In this document: in pieces, positions 34,304 to 43,309 of the stretch | Layout of the letters: each line of letters begins with the position of its first letter | How positions within the stretch are numbered: the stretch's first letter is position 1 | Origin: Saprospiraceae bacterium | GTDB taxonomy: Bacteria > Bacteroidota > Bacteroidia > Chitinophagales > Saprospiraceae | NCBI GenBank assembly: GCA_027488935.1 | Contig: JAIYAP010000022.1 | Location: 62,001 to 126,000, forward strand | Reading direction: 5' to 3' | Length of the DNA: 64,000 bases | Program-made: the position numbers and the translations under genes | The notes under the pieces: model-generated | Database searches by the model: none | Seen by the model: only the letters and a program-made list of their open reading frames with translations | What the model was told of the DNA's origin: nothing

Positions 34304-34726
34304 ATGAAAAAAATGCGGCCAAGCGTCAATATCTTATTTGCAGTAATCGCCATACACCTTTCGTTTGCCGGATGGGTGCAGGCTTCCGGCGTTTGTACAC
34401 CTGTACCGGGTTTTACCAGTGGACAGGTTATCAAGCAGGAAGCCATGGTGCCGTGCGTGCTTGAAGCGCCAATGGGGGGTACTGCTGATTCAAATGCTGC
34501 TGGCCAGTTTTTTTTATTCTTTGAAAACGAGGAGGATCCCGACAATGAAGGCTCCATTCATAAAAGTCCGAAGCACAAGTCTTTTCCAAAAAGTTACGTT
34601 TTACCGCTGTTTTCGGCTCTTCAGCCGATTCGATTTTCGCGTTGCGGCGCCTTAATATTGCCTGATGGCTTCCGAAGCAGCAGCGCCCTTCCTGTATTTC
34701 TTCGTTTACGCGTCCTGCGCCTGTAG
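34304..34726 (+). CDS. Small exported protein, unknown
   Basis: A 140-aa protein with a signal peptide (ILFAVIAIHLSFAGWVQASG). The mature part is low in secondary-structure signal, contains an acidic patch (FENEEDPDNEGS) followed by a basic one (HKSPKHKSFPKS), and ends in basic/hydrophobic residues. I recognise no family. It precedes the RND efflux operon by 161 bp on the same strand and may be its leader gene. The 161-bp gap holds no further ORF. Confidence 0.55.
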   Translation: MKKMRPSVNILFAVIAIHLSFAGWVQASGVCTPVPGFTSGQVIKQEAMVPCVLEAPMGGTADSNAAGQFFLFFENEEDPDNEGSIHKSPKHKSFPKSYVLPLFSALQPIRFSRCGALILPDGFRSSSALPVFLRLRVLRL

Positions 34727-34887
34727 CAGGTACATCGCTTTGTACATTTTCCATGCTTGATTTGTAATGCAACTACTTTCCTGTCCACTTTGTGCGGCGG
34801 GAGCAATTTCTTATCAAGCATTCACATACACGCGTCATCTATTTTCTACGCGTAAATTCCTGTAAATCAATTCAAAATTTTAACTTT

Positions 34888-35976
34888 ATGAACAGAATGT
34901 TCCTGCTCATAGGCTTGGGCGTATTGTTTTTTGGCGCCAGCTGCAGCAATGAAACAGAAAAACCAGAAACGGTGACGGAGGCCAAATTCCAGGTTACCAG
35001 TCCGCTAAAAAAAGATACGCTGATCAGCGCTGATTATGTATGTCAGATCAAATCCATCCGCAACATTGAGTTGCGGGCGCTTGAAAAGGGTTACCTGGAG
35101 CATATTTACGTAGATGAAGGTCAATTTATCAAAAAAGGCCAAAAAATGTTCCAGATCCTGCCAACATTGTATGAGGCGGAGTTTCAGAAAGCGCAAGCAG
35201 AAGCGCAAGTTGCTGAAATAGAATACCAAAACACCAAATTGCTGGCAGAAAACAATGTCGTTTCAAAAAACGAACTGGCGATGGTGAAAGCCCGGTACGA
35301 AATCGCTAAATCGGAAATGAAGCTGGCACAAGTACACCTGGGTTTTACCGAAATCCGGGCGCCTTTCGAAGGCATCATGGACCGCCTATTCGTGCGGGAA
35401 GGCAGCTTGTTGGATGAAGGCGCCTTATTTACATCCTTGTCGGATAACAGCAAAATGTGGGTGTATTTTAATGTTCCGGAACAGGAATACCTGAATTACA
35501 AAATGCACACGCAGCAAGGCGGACAACAAAAAGTAAAACTGCGCATGGCCAACAACGAGATGTTTGAATATACGGGTACGGTGGAAACGATTGAAGGGGA
35601 GTTCAACAACGAAACCGGCAATATTGCGTTCCGAGCCACTTTTCAAAACCCAAAAAGATTGCTGCGACACGGCGAAACCGGCAATATTATCCTGGAAAAA
35701 CCCATCAAAAATGCTATTTTAATTCCACAAAAAGCCACGTTCGAGATTTTGGACAAACGGTATGTGTTTGTGGTCGACAAAGAAGGCGGGGTGCATTTAA
35801 CCCCCATTGAAATCGCGGCAGAGATGCCCGATCTTTTTGTAGTTAGCAAAGGGGTCACCGAAACAGACATGATACTGCTCGACGGTTTGCGCAAAGTGAA
35901 AGACGGGGTGAAAATCCAATACGTCTATCAGGATCCCCAGCAAGTGCTTGCTCATCTAAAGGTTTTCTCCGAATAA
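34888..35976 (+). CDS. RND efflux periplasmic adaptor lipoprotein (AcrA-like)
   Basis: A 362-aa membrane-fusion protein with a lipobox (GVLFFGASC), two lipoyl halves (LEKGYLEHIYVDEGQFIKKG and FTEIRAPFEGIMDRLFVREG) around a short helical hairpin, then beta-barrel and membrane-proximal domains (HGETGNIILEKPIKNAILIP, KDGVKIQYV). Length fits AcrA/MexA. It lies 12 bp before the inner-membrane pump, and an outer-membrane factor follows, so this is a complete tripartite operon. ATG 34888 was chosen; the frame is open from 34792 without a signal there. Confidence 0.92.
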   Translation: MNRMFLLIGLGVLFFGASCSNETEKPETVTEAKFQVTSPLKKDTLISADYVCQIKSIRNIELRALEKGYLEHIYVDEGQFIKKGQKMFQILPTLYEAEFQKAQAEAQVAEIEYQNTKLLAENNVVSKNELAMVKARYEIAKSEMKLAQVHLGFTEIRAPFEGIMDRLFVREGSLLDEGALFTSLSDNSKMWVYFNVPEQEYLNYKMHTQQGGQQKVKLRMANNEMFEYTGTVETIEGEFNNETGNIAFRATFQNPKRLLRHGETGNIILEKPIKNAILIPQKATFEILDKRYVFVVDKEGGVHLTPIEIAAEMPDLFVVSKGVTETDMILLDGLRKVKDGVKIQYVYQDPQQVLAHLKVFSE

Positions 35977-35988
35977 ACCCAATCCGCT

Positions 35989-38900
35989 ATGTTTGAACAA
36001 TTTATCCACAGGCCGGTACTCGCAATCGTCGTATCGGTCCTGATCTTATTAATGGGTGGGCTGGCTATTACAACCCTGCCCACCGCGCAGTTTCCGCAAA
36101 TTGCCCCACCGCTCGTACTCGTGGAAACCGCCTATCCCGGCGCCAGCGCCGATGTATTGGTCAATTCGGTGCTCATACCGATCGAACAGGCCATCAACGG
36201 TGTACCGGGCATGCGCTATATTATTTCGGATGCCACCAGTGCTGGCGAAGCAACCATCCAAATTGTATTCAACCTGGATGTGGACCCCAATATCGCCACG
36301 GTGAACGTGAAAAACCGGATCGAAACAGTGATGAACCGCCTCCCGCCCCTGGTACAACGCGAAGGCGTGGTGGTTAACTTTCTCCAGCCGAGTATGTTGA
36401 TGTACGTAAACCTGTTCAGCAAGGATACCACGGCCGACGAAAAATTCCTCTACAACTTCGCCAACATCAACATGGTCAAGGAGTTGCAGCGGGTAAAAGG
36501 AATGGGTAAGGTGAAAATTTTGGGCAGCCGCCGATACTCCATGCGTATTTGGTTGAAACCCGACCGCATGCGCGCCTATAACATCGGCACCGACGAGGTA
36601 ATGGAGGCCCTGAGCGATCAAAGCGTCATCGGTTCTCCGGGGCGACTGGGGCAAAGCTCGGGCAAACGATCAGAAGCACTGGAATATGTGTTGACGTATG
36701 TCGGGCGGTACAACACCCCCGAACAGTACCAGAACATTATCGTTCGGTCCAATGCCAAAGGTGAATTGCTTTACCTGAAAGATATCGCCGAAGTAGAACT
36801 GGGCAGCGAGTTTTATGACATCTACTCCAATTTAGATGGTCGACCGTCGGCATCCATCATGTTGAAGCAGAATTATGGTAGTAATGCGCAAGAGGTTATT
36901 GCCGACACCAAAAAGAAACTGGCAGAACTGAAAGAAACGAGTTTCCCGCCGGGCATGGATTACGAGATCAACTACGACGTATCCGACTTCCTGAATGCTT
37001 CGATCGACAAAGTGTTGCATACCTTGCTAGAGGCCTTCCTTTTAGTGGCTTTGGTGGTGTTTATCTTTTTGGGGGATTGGCGTTCGACGCTTATTCCGAC
37101 GCTGGCGGTGCCGGTTTCGCTGGTGGGTACTTTTATGGTGATGCAATTGTTTGGACTCACGATCAATTTGATCACCTTATTTGCCCTGGTATTGGCCATC
37201 GGTATTGTGGTCGATAATGCGATTGTGGTGGTGGAAGCCGTGCATGCCAAGATGGAGGAGGAGCATCTGTCGCCCTATCAGGCCACCCTCAAGGTGGTAC
37301 GAGAGATCAGTGGGGCCATTATTGCGATCACGCTGGTGATGGCGGCGGTATTTATCCCGGTAGCCTTTATGTCGGGTCCGGTAGGTATATTTTACCGGCA
37401 ATTTTCCATCACGATGGCGAGTTCCATCATTCTTTCCGGGTTAATTGCGCTTACCCTCACGCCGGTATTGTGCGCCATGTTGTTAAAAAACAACCATGGG
37501 AAACCCAAGCGAAAAACGCCGTTGACGATGTTTTTGGGCTGGTTTAACCGCAGTTTTGAGCGTTTGACCGGGAAGTATGTATGGCTTTTGCAGTTGATTA
37601 CCAACCGATTGCTCGTAACCCTACTGCTCTTTGTGGGGTTCAGTTTGGGCATTTGGTGGATTTCCTTGCGCTTACCGGCTGGTTTTATACCTGCGGAAGA
37701 CCAGGGAATGATTTACGCGATTATCCAGACGCCACCAGGGTCGACGCTTGAACAAACCAATGTAGTTTCGCGCGAATTGCAGGAAATCGCCAAGAAAGTA
37801 GAGGGCGTAAAATCGGTATCTTCGCTGGCGGGCTATGAAATCTTGACCGAAGGCCGCGGATCAAATGCAGGAACTTGTTTAATTAACCTGAAAAACTGGT
37901 CGGATCGGAAAAAAACCGCGCCTCAGATCATTCAGGAACTTGAAGAAGCCGCGAAGGATATCGGCGCTACCGTAGAGTTTTTCCAGCCTCCGGCAGTACC
38001 CGGTTATGGTGCAGCGGGCGGCTTTACGTTGCGGTTACTCGACAAAACCAATGCGGGCGATTACAAGGAATTTGGTGTTGTAAATGAGCAATTTATGGCC
38101 GAATTGCGCAAGCGAAAAGAGTTGTCGGGCCTGTTTACGTTCTTCGCCTCCAATTACCCCCAATATGAGTTGGAGATCGATAACAAATTGGCCATGCAAA
38201 AAGGGGTATCCATCGGCAAGGCCATGGAAAACCTGAATACCTTGATCGGCTCCAATTATGAACTGGGTTTTGTGCGATTTGGGCAATATTTTACCGTGTA
38301 TGTACAAGCAGCACCCGAGTATCGCCGACTCCCGGAAGATATTTTGAATTTGTATGTCAAAAACAACCGCGACGAAATGGTGCCCTATTCGGCCTTTATG
38401 AAAATGGTCAAAAAACAGGGCTTGAACGAAATTACCCGCTATAACCTGTATACTGCTTCGGCCATCAGCGGATCGCCAGCAAAAGGGTACTCCAGCGGCG
38501 AGGCCATCAAAGCCATCCAGGAGGTTGCGAAAAATACCCTCCCGCGTGGGTACGACATCGATTGGGGAGGGTTGTCGAAAGACGAAGTTGAACGGGGCAA
38601 CGAGGCGTTGTATATCTTCTTGATTGTGTTGGTGTTTGTGTACCTGATTTTGGCAGCGCAATACGAGAGTTTCCTCCTGCCATTCGCCGTGATCCTTTCC
38701 CTGCCCGCAGGTGTGTTCGGCTCCTTCTTGTTTTTGCATTGGATGGGACTTTCCAACGACATTTATGCCCAGGTAGGTTTGATCATGCTCGTAGGCCTTT
38801 TAGGTAAAAACGCCGTATTGATCGTGGAATTTGCAGTGCAAAAACACCAGAAAGGTAGCACCGTGCTGGAGGCTGCGATTGAGGCCGCCAAAGTGCGCTT

Positions 38901-39165
38901 CCGACCCATTTTGATGACCTCTTTTGCCTTTGTGGCAGGTTTGATTCCGCTGGTAGGCGCCACAGGCCCAGGTGCCATCGGTAACCAAACCATCGGCGCT
39001 TCTGCATTGGGTGGTATGTTGCTCGGTACCATTTTCGGGGTAATTGTTGTGCCCGGACTGTATTATGTATTTGGCAGCCTGGCAGCAGGCCGGAAATTGA
39101 TCCGCGATGAAAACTTTGATCCGTTAACCGAAGATTATGTAGACCATGTTGAAAAAAATCATTAA
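35989..39165 (+). CDS. RND multidrug efflux pump, HAE1 family (AcrB-like)
   Basis: A 1058-aa inner-membrane proton/drug antiporter with 12 TM segments and two large periplasmic loops. Hallmarks: IHRPVLAIVVSVLILLMGG at the N-terminus, the proton-relay Asp segment LAIGIVVDNAIVVVEAV in TM4, RLPAGFIPAEDQGM between halves, and LMLVGLLGKNAVLIVEFA in the second half. Length is typical of AcrB. The C-terminal 20 bp overlap the next gene. The substrate is not evident; HAE1 pumps usually take hydrophobic drugs or bile-like compounds. Confidence 0.97.
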   Translation: MFEQFIHRPVLAIVVSVLILLMGGLAITTLPTAQFPQIAPPLVLVETAYPGASADVLVNSVLIPIEQAINGVPGMRYIISDATSAGEATIQIVFNLDVDPNIATVNVKNRIETVMNRLPPLVQREGVVVNFLQPSMLMYVNLFSKDTTADEKFLYNFANINMVKELQRVKGMGKVKILGSRRYSMRIWLKPDRMRAYNIGTDEVMEALSDQSVIGSPGRLGQSSGKRSEALEYVLTYVGRYNTPEQYQNIIVRSNAKGELLYLKDIAEVELGSEFYDIYSNLDGRPSASIMLKQNYGSNAQEVIADTKKKLAELKETSFPPGMDYEINYDVSDFLNASIDKVLHTLLEAFLLVALVVFIFLGDWRSTLIPTLAVPVSLVGTFMVMQLFGLTINLITLFALVLAIGIVVDNAIVVVEAVHAKMEEEHLSPYQATLKVVREISGAIIAITLVMAAVFIPVAFMSGPVGIFYRQFSITMASSIILSGLIALTLTPVLCAMLLKNNHGKPKRKTPLTMFLGWFNRSFERLTGKYVWLLQLITNRLLVTLLLFVGFSLGIWWISLRLPAGFIPAEDQGMIYAIIQTPPGSTLEQTNVVSRELQEIAKKVEGVKSVSSLAGYEILTEGRGSNAGTCLINLKNWSDRKKTAPQIIQELEEAAKDIGATVEFFQPPAVPGYGAAGGFTLRLLDKTNAGDYKEFGVVNEQFMAELRKRKELSGLFTFFASNYPQYELEIDNKLAMQKGVSIGKAMENLNTLIGSNYELGFVRFGQYFTVYVQAAPEYRRLPEDILNLYVKNNRDEMVPYSAFMKMVKKQGLNEITRYNLYTASAISGSPAKGYSSGEAIKAIQEVAKNTLPRGYDIDWGGLSKDEVERGNEALYIFLIVLVFVYLILAAQYESFLLPFAVILSLPAGVFGSFLFLHWMGLSNDIYAQVGLIMLVGLLGKNAVLIVEFAVQKHQKGSTVLEAAIEAAKVRFRPILMTSFAFVAGLIPLVGATGPGAIGNQTIGASALGGMLLGTIFGVIVVPGLYYVFGSLAAGRKLIRDENFDPLTEDYVDHVEKNH

Positions 39166-40579
39166 TCATTTGCCAATCGGCATCTTGTTGCTTTTGCTCA
39201 TGGGAGCATGCAAAGTGCCGACCATCGTGGAGAAAACAGCAAACAATACCACGCCCCAGGGGTTTGCCAACGCGAAAGACACCGCACAGGCAGCCTACAT
39301 CAACTGGCAGGCATATTTTAAAGATCCGGCGTTACAGGCCTTGATCGACACTGCCTTACGCAACAACCAGGAGCTCCTTATTTTCACCCAGGAAATTGCC
39401 GTAGCACAAAACGAAGCTTTGGCCCGCAAAGGGGAATACCTACCCTTCGTTCGGCTGGGCGGCGGCATGGGGGTCGACAAGGCGAGCCGGTACACCGTAC
39501 GCGGCGCAACCGAGCACAATGTTCCTTTGTCGGAAAACAAAGCCTTCCCCGATCCGGTGCCCGACTTTATGGTCGCTGCACAGGCTTCCTGGGAGGTCGA
39601 TATCTGGAAAAAGTTGCGCAATGCGCGGCAGGCAGCTGTTTTGCGGTATTTAGCCACGCAGGAGGGCCGGAATTTTATGGTGACCCAATTGGTAGCCGAA
39701 ATTGCGCACGCTTATTACGAATTGCTGGCATTCGACAACCAACTTGAAATCGTGCGCAACAACATCCAACTCACGGAAAAGGCACTATCGATTGTTAAAT
39801 TGCAAAAAGAAGCGGCCCGGGCAACCGAGTTGGCGGTAAAACGCTTCGAAGCCGAATTGTTGAAAAACCAGGCCTTGCAATACAATCTTTTGCAAAGCAT
39901 CGTGGAAGCCGAAAACCGAATCAATTTTTTGACCGGGCGTTTTCCGCAACCGGTGCAGCGCAATGCCCAGACCTTCAACGATGTACTACCCGATACCACC
40001 CGAGCGGGTGTGCCGGCCCAATTGTTGGTCAACCGACCCGACATTCGCCAGGCAGAACTGGAAATCGCGGCTGCCAAATTAGATGTGAAATCGGCCCGCG
40101 CCAATTTCCTGCCTGGATTGCGGCTCACGGCAGCATTGGGTAACCAAGCCGTAACACCTGGGTTCTTTTTCAAACTGCCCGAATCGCTGTTATTGGGTTT
40201 GGCAGGTGAATTGGTGGGGCCTTTGGTGAATAAAAACGCCATAAAAGCCGCCTATTTTACCGCCAATGCCAAACAAACCCAGGCGGTGTACCACTACGAA
40301 CAGACCATTTTGAATGCCTGCATCGAAGTGACCAACCAATTGGCCAATTTGGATAACCTGCAAAACCGCTATGCCTTGAAACAGCGCCAGGTGCAAACCC
40401 TCAATGAATCGGTTTCCATTGCAACCCAATTGTTTACGGGTGCTCGGGCCGATTACGGCGAAGTTTTGCTCACCCAACGCGATGCACTGGAATCGCGCAT
40501 GGAACTGGTTGAAACCAAAGCGGCGCAGTTTAATGTGTGGATCAACCTGTATCGCTCGATGGGCGGCGGCTGGAAGTAG
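39146..40579 (+). CDS. Outer-membrane efflux factor, TolC/OprM-like lipoprotein
   Basis: A 477-aa channel subunit. The signal ends in a lipobox (LLLLLMGAC, Cys22). It has two OEP repeats with heptad-rich helices (about 60-250 and 270-470), including the NRPDIRQAELEIAAAKLDVKSARANFLPGL segment characteristic of NodT/OprM. The start overlaps acrB by 20 bp. It is the last gene of the efflux operon; a strong terminator follows. Confidence 0.95.
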   Translation: MLKKIINHLPIGILLLLLMGACKVPTIVEKTANNTTPQGFANAKDTAQAAYINWQAYFKDPALQALIDTALRNNQELLIFTQEIAVAQNEALARKGEYLPFVRLGGGMGVDKASRYTVRGATEHNVPLSENKAFPDPVPDFMVAAQASWEVDIWKKLRNARQAAVLRYLATQEGRNFMVTQLVAEIAHAYYELLAFDNQLEIVRNNIQLTEKALSIVKLQKEAARATELAVKRFEAELLKNQALQYNLLQSIVEAENRINFLTGRFPQPVQRNAQTFNDVLPDTTRAGVPAQLLVNRPDIRQAELEIAAAKLDVKSARANFLPGLRLTAALGNQAVTPGFFFKLPESLLLGLAGELVGPLVNKNAIKAAYFTANAKQTQAVYHYEQTILNACIEVTNQLANLDNLQNRYALKQRQVQTLNESVSIATQLFTGARADYGEVLLTQRDALESRMELVETKAAQFNVWINLYRSMGGGWK

Positions 40580-40600
40580 GATTTTTCTGAAAAATGGTTT

Positions 40601-40640
40601 AAAAAAAACAGCATTGGATGGTTCCGATGCTGTTTTTTTT
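40601..40640 (+). terminator. Intrinsic terminator of the efflux operon
   Basis: Stem aaaaaaaacagcat (40601-40614) and atgctgtttttttt (40627-40640) with a 12-nt loop, flanked by A and T tracts, so it can work on both strands. Confidence 0.85.
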
Positions 40641-40750
40641 GCGCGCGTGCGGTCCGCGTGTGTCAATCATTGGGGCTCTTGCCCCCTTCTGTAAGGAAAA
40701 CGGGTAGAACCCGATAGATCGTCACACGCGGTAGAACCGCGCGCGAGCGG
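40641..40750. repeat. GC-rich nested palindromic element
   Basis: Outer arms gcgcgcgtgcggt and accgcgcgcg are imperfectly complementary. Inner arms ccgcgtgtg (40654-40662) and cacacgcgg (40723-40731) are perfect. Small hairpins ggggctcttgcccc, cgggtagaacccg and gcggtagaaccgc are nested. It looks like a structured repeat different from the other palindrome families. Confidence 0.65.
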
Positions 40751-40885
40751 CTTATTCCGAAAGCAATTTTCGTACTTTGGAGATATCCTTATGCTGTATC
40801 CCTGCCGCTTCATATTGATCTTGTTAATGCATGGCGTAAAGTAGATCGGGCCATCACCGCCGCACGCACGTCATTTTTTTTAAAA

Positions 40886-41722
40886 TTATTGTTCAAATAC
40901 AGCACCTTCTGCTACTTGTCTCCAATCTTCCATCTCTTTTCGAACACTATCCAGTTTGGCGCTGATAGTGCCGATTGCAATTTTACCCAGGGGTAATCTC
41001 AAGGGCGGCTGCGCTAATTCCGTGATTTGGATAATCGCTTCTGCGGCTTTCATTGGGTCGCCTTCCTGTTTTCCATCTACCAGTTTCATGCGCTCCCGAA
41101 AAACACCTGCCGTGGCATTATAATCTTCTAGCACATTTTCGGCTTGTTGAAATGCGGTACTAGCAAAACCTGTTCGGAACGGACCGGGTTCAACAATGGT
41201 CACCTTTATTTGTAGGGGAGCAATTTCGGCAGCCAATGCTTCACTAAAGCCTTCCAAAGCAAATTTACTAGCATTGTAAATTCCAAAACCCGGAAATGCC
41301 TTAATGCCTCCATGCGATGAAATTTGTACGATATGCCCGCTTTTCTGTGCTCGAAACATCGGCAACGCTGCCTGTGTTACCTTCAATGCTCCGAAAAAAT
41401 TGGCTTCAAAAACGGCTCTTAACTCTTCGTCGCTTGTTTCTTCAATTGCACCGGCAAACCCAAATCCCGCGTTGTTGACCAACACATCCAGTTTGCCAAA
41501 TTGTTTTTTGATGGTTTCAAACGCCTCCCGTATTTCATTTTGATTGGTAATGTCCAGTTTCAAAGCAAAAGCCTCATCTTTATGTTGGTCGTTGAAAACA
41601 TCGACTTGCGCCTGATTTCGAAAAGTGCCAATTACAAAATGGCCGCTTTCAAGGACAGCCTGGGCAAGTGCTTTGCCCAGGCCGCTTGAAATACCGGTGA
41701 TTAACCAGATATTCTGTTTCAT
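40886..41722 (-). CDS. Short-chain dehydrogenase/reductase
   Basis: A 278-aa classical SDR. The cofactor motif is TGISSGLGKAL near the N-terminus, VLVNNAGFGFAGAIEE follows, and the catalytic Ser and Tyr-x-x-x-Lys are in IVQISSHGGIKAFPGFGIYNASKFALEGF. The substrate is unknown. Its start overlaps the YceI-like gene stop by 4 bp, so the two are translationally coupled. An AraC-type regulator is encoded just upstream on the same strand and may control the pair. Confidence 0.93.
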   Translation of the reverse strand: MKQNIWLITGISSGLGKALAQAVLESGHFVIGTFRNQAQVDVFNDQHKDEAFALKLDITNQNEIREAFETIKKQFGKLDVLVNNAGFGFAGAIEETSDEELRAVFEANFFGALKVTQAALPMFRAQKSGHIVQISSHGGIKAFPGFGIYNASKFALEGFSEALAAEIAPLQIKVTIVEPGPFRTGFASTAFQQAENVLEDYNATAGVFRERMKLVDGKQEGDPMKAAEAIIQITELAQPPLRLPLGKIAIGTISAKLDSVRKEMEDWRQVAEGAVFEQ

Positions 41723-42267
41723 GACGGAACTACTTTTAGCAGTTGAACCGGAATGTTAATTTTCACTTTATCGGATACCGCTAAATTTCCCGTTCCCAAC
41801 AACACATTAAAGGACAAGCCATAATCTTGTCGGTTAATGCTCCCGGTCAGGAAAAAACCTGCTTTTGTAAAGCCAAATGGGTCTTTCGGCACGATTCCGG
41901 CAAATTCCAAATCGAAGGTTACCGGCTTAGTAATGTCTCTAATTGTCAAATCTCCATGGAGTTTGTACGCATTGATCGTGGAAGTAGGTTCCACTTTCGT
42001 ACTTACGAATTTCATTTCGGGAAATTTTTCGGCAGCGAAAAAATCATCCGCTTTCAAGTGTGCGTCCCTTTGGGCATCATTCGTATCAATGCTGCCTACT
42101 TGTACGTTGACGTCAACCTGCAAATCCGAAAAGTCTTCCTTCTCTGCTGTAGCATTGCCCGTAAAATTTCTGAAAAATCCGTCTACTTCGGTGATGCCGA
42201 AGTGCCTAACACTAAAACCTACTTTGGTGTGACTTGGGTCAAAAACCCATTTTGGTGCCTCTTTCAT
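41719..42267 (-). CDS. YceI-family protein
   Basis: A 182-aa lipocalin-like protein. Motifs: WVFDPSHTKVGFSVRHFGI at the start, VDVNVQVGSIDTNDAQRDAHLKADDFF and FPEMKFVSTKVE in the middle, LHGDLTIRDITKPVTFDLEF next and VSDKVKINIPVQLL at the end. YceI proteins bind polyisoprenoid-like lipids, usually in the periplasm, but no signal peptide is visible here, which suggests a cytosolic form. It is coupled to the SDR gene. A near-match -7 (CACCTTTG) is about 50 bp upstream. Confidence 0.93.
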   Translation of the reverse strand: MKEAPKWVFDPSHTKVGFSVRHFGITEVDGFFRNFTGNATAEKEDFSDLQVDVNVQVGSIDTNDAQRDAHLKADDFFAAEKFPEMKFVSTKVEPTSTINAYKLHGDLTIRDITKPVTFDLEFAGIVPKDPFGFTKAGFFLTGSINRQDYGLSFNVLLGTGNLAVSDKVKINIPVQLLKVVPS

Positions 42268-42347
42268 TGTTAAAATTTTGATTTAAGATCGTCAAAATTG
42301 ACAATGCAAAGGTGAGGGCGCAGAAAGACGGTTTGTTAGGACGGAAC

Positions 42348-43232
42348 CTACGCGTTTCGGTATTTTTCGGACATTGCCTTTTTAAATTCGAGGGGAGACA
42401 TATTCGTTTCAGATTTAAAAACTTTAGCGAAATACGACAAATCAAAATAGCCTAATTCTACGGCGATCTCTGAAACACTGAAATCGGTAAATGTCAACAG
42501 GCGTTTTGCCTCTAAAATACTGCGCGCTTTTATCAATTCTGTGGTTGTTTTTCCAGTTACCTGATTGGCAACCAGATTTAAATAATGCTGGGTAACATGT
42601 AGTTTTTCAGCGTATTCACCTGCCTTTAAAGATTGTTTAAAATGGATTTCAATTAAGTTTTTCAATCTTTTGTATAAGACGATATAGGTTTTGGCTATTT
42701 TTTCTGGTTTACTTTTATCAATGGCTCTTTGTATTTGGCTCAATAAAATATTAAGCAACGATTGAATGATGTTGGTAGAATAATCCGTTCGTTTTTTCTC
42801 GGTTATGATCAGGTCAATGGTTTGTCTTATCTCGCTAAACGTAATCGCATCAGGGTTTAGAAAAGGCTGCTCATAAAAGTTGTCTAAAAAAGTTATTTCA
42901 AATAACTTTTCCTTGTCCTGATGATTGAGTAAAAAGAAATCTTCGGTAAAAAAGACGCTTCCGCCTTTTAAGGGTTGCCATTCCACAAAATGGTGCACCT
43001 GATTGGGGGAGATGAAAAACAAAGTTTTAGGTTCTATTTTGTATTCCTGATAATCAATCGTTTGCGTGCTAATACCTTCATCAAACCATAGTATTTCATA
43101 GAAAGTATGTTTGTGTGGGTCGTCAATGTCCAACTCCTCCATTTCTTCAAACCGGGTAATCTCGAACGCCGTCGGATTCTGGGGTTCGCCTATAAAATGG
43201 CCGATTGAATAAAATGGAAACATGTCTTTCAT
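42348..43232 (-). CDS. AraC-family transcriptional regulator
   Basis: A 294-aa regulator with a cupin-like sensor (DDPHKHTFYEILWFDEG ... ISPNQVHHFVEW) and a C-terminal AraC HTH pair (YAEKLHVTQHYLNLVANQVTG and VSEIAVELGYFDLSYFAKVFKSETNMSPLEFKK, split by a helix). It lies 80 bp upstream of YceI and SDR on the same strand, a common arrangement where the regulator controls the reductase operon. Its codons are more AT-rich than its neighbours', suggesting the three genes may be imported. Confidence 0.93.
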   Translation of the reverse strand: MKDMFPFYSIGHFIGEPQNPTAFEITRFEEMEELDIDDPHKHTFYEILWFDEGISTQTIDYQEYKIEPKTLFFISPNQVHHFVEWQPLKGGSVFFTEDFFLLNHQDKEKLFEITFLDNFYEQPFLNPDAITFSEIRQTIDLIITEKKRTDYSTNIIQSLLNILLSQIQRAIDKSKPEKIAKTYIVLYKRLKNLIEIHFKQSLKAGEYAEKLHVTQHYLNLVANQVTGKTTTELIKARSILEAKRLLTFTDFSVSEIAVELGYFDLSYFAKVFKSETNMSPLEFKKAMSEKYRNA

Positions 43233-43309
43233 TAGGTAAATTTCGGAATTATTTAGATTCTAGGGTTGTCTGTTGCTTTTATGTGATCAACCGCGCGAGC
43301 AAAAAACCC

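Larger units (their letters stand above)
40580..40885. other. 306-bp gap: terminator plus complex palindromic region
   Basis: The gap between the outer-membrane factor and the convergent SDR gene contains a classical terminator (40601-40640) and a GC-rich palindromic block (40641-40750). The remaining 135 bp (40751-40885) shows no ORF or motif I can name. Confidence 0.6.
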
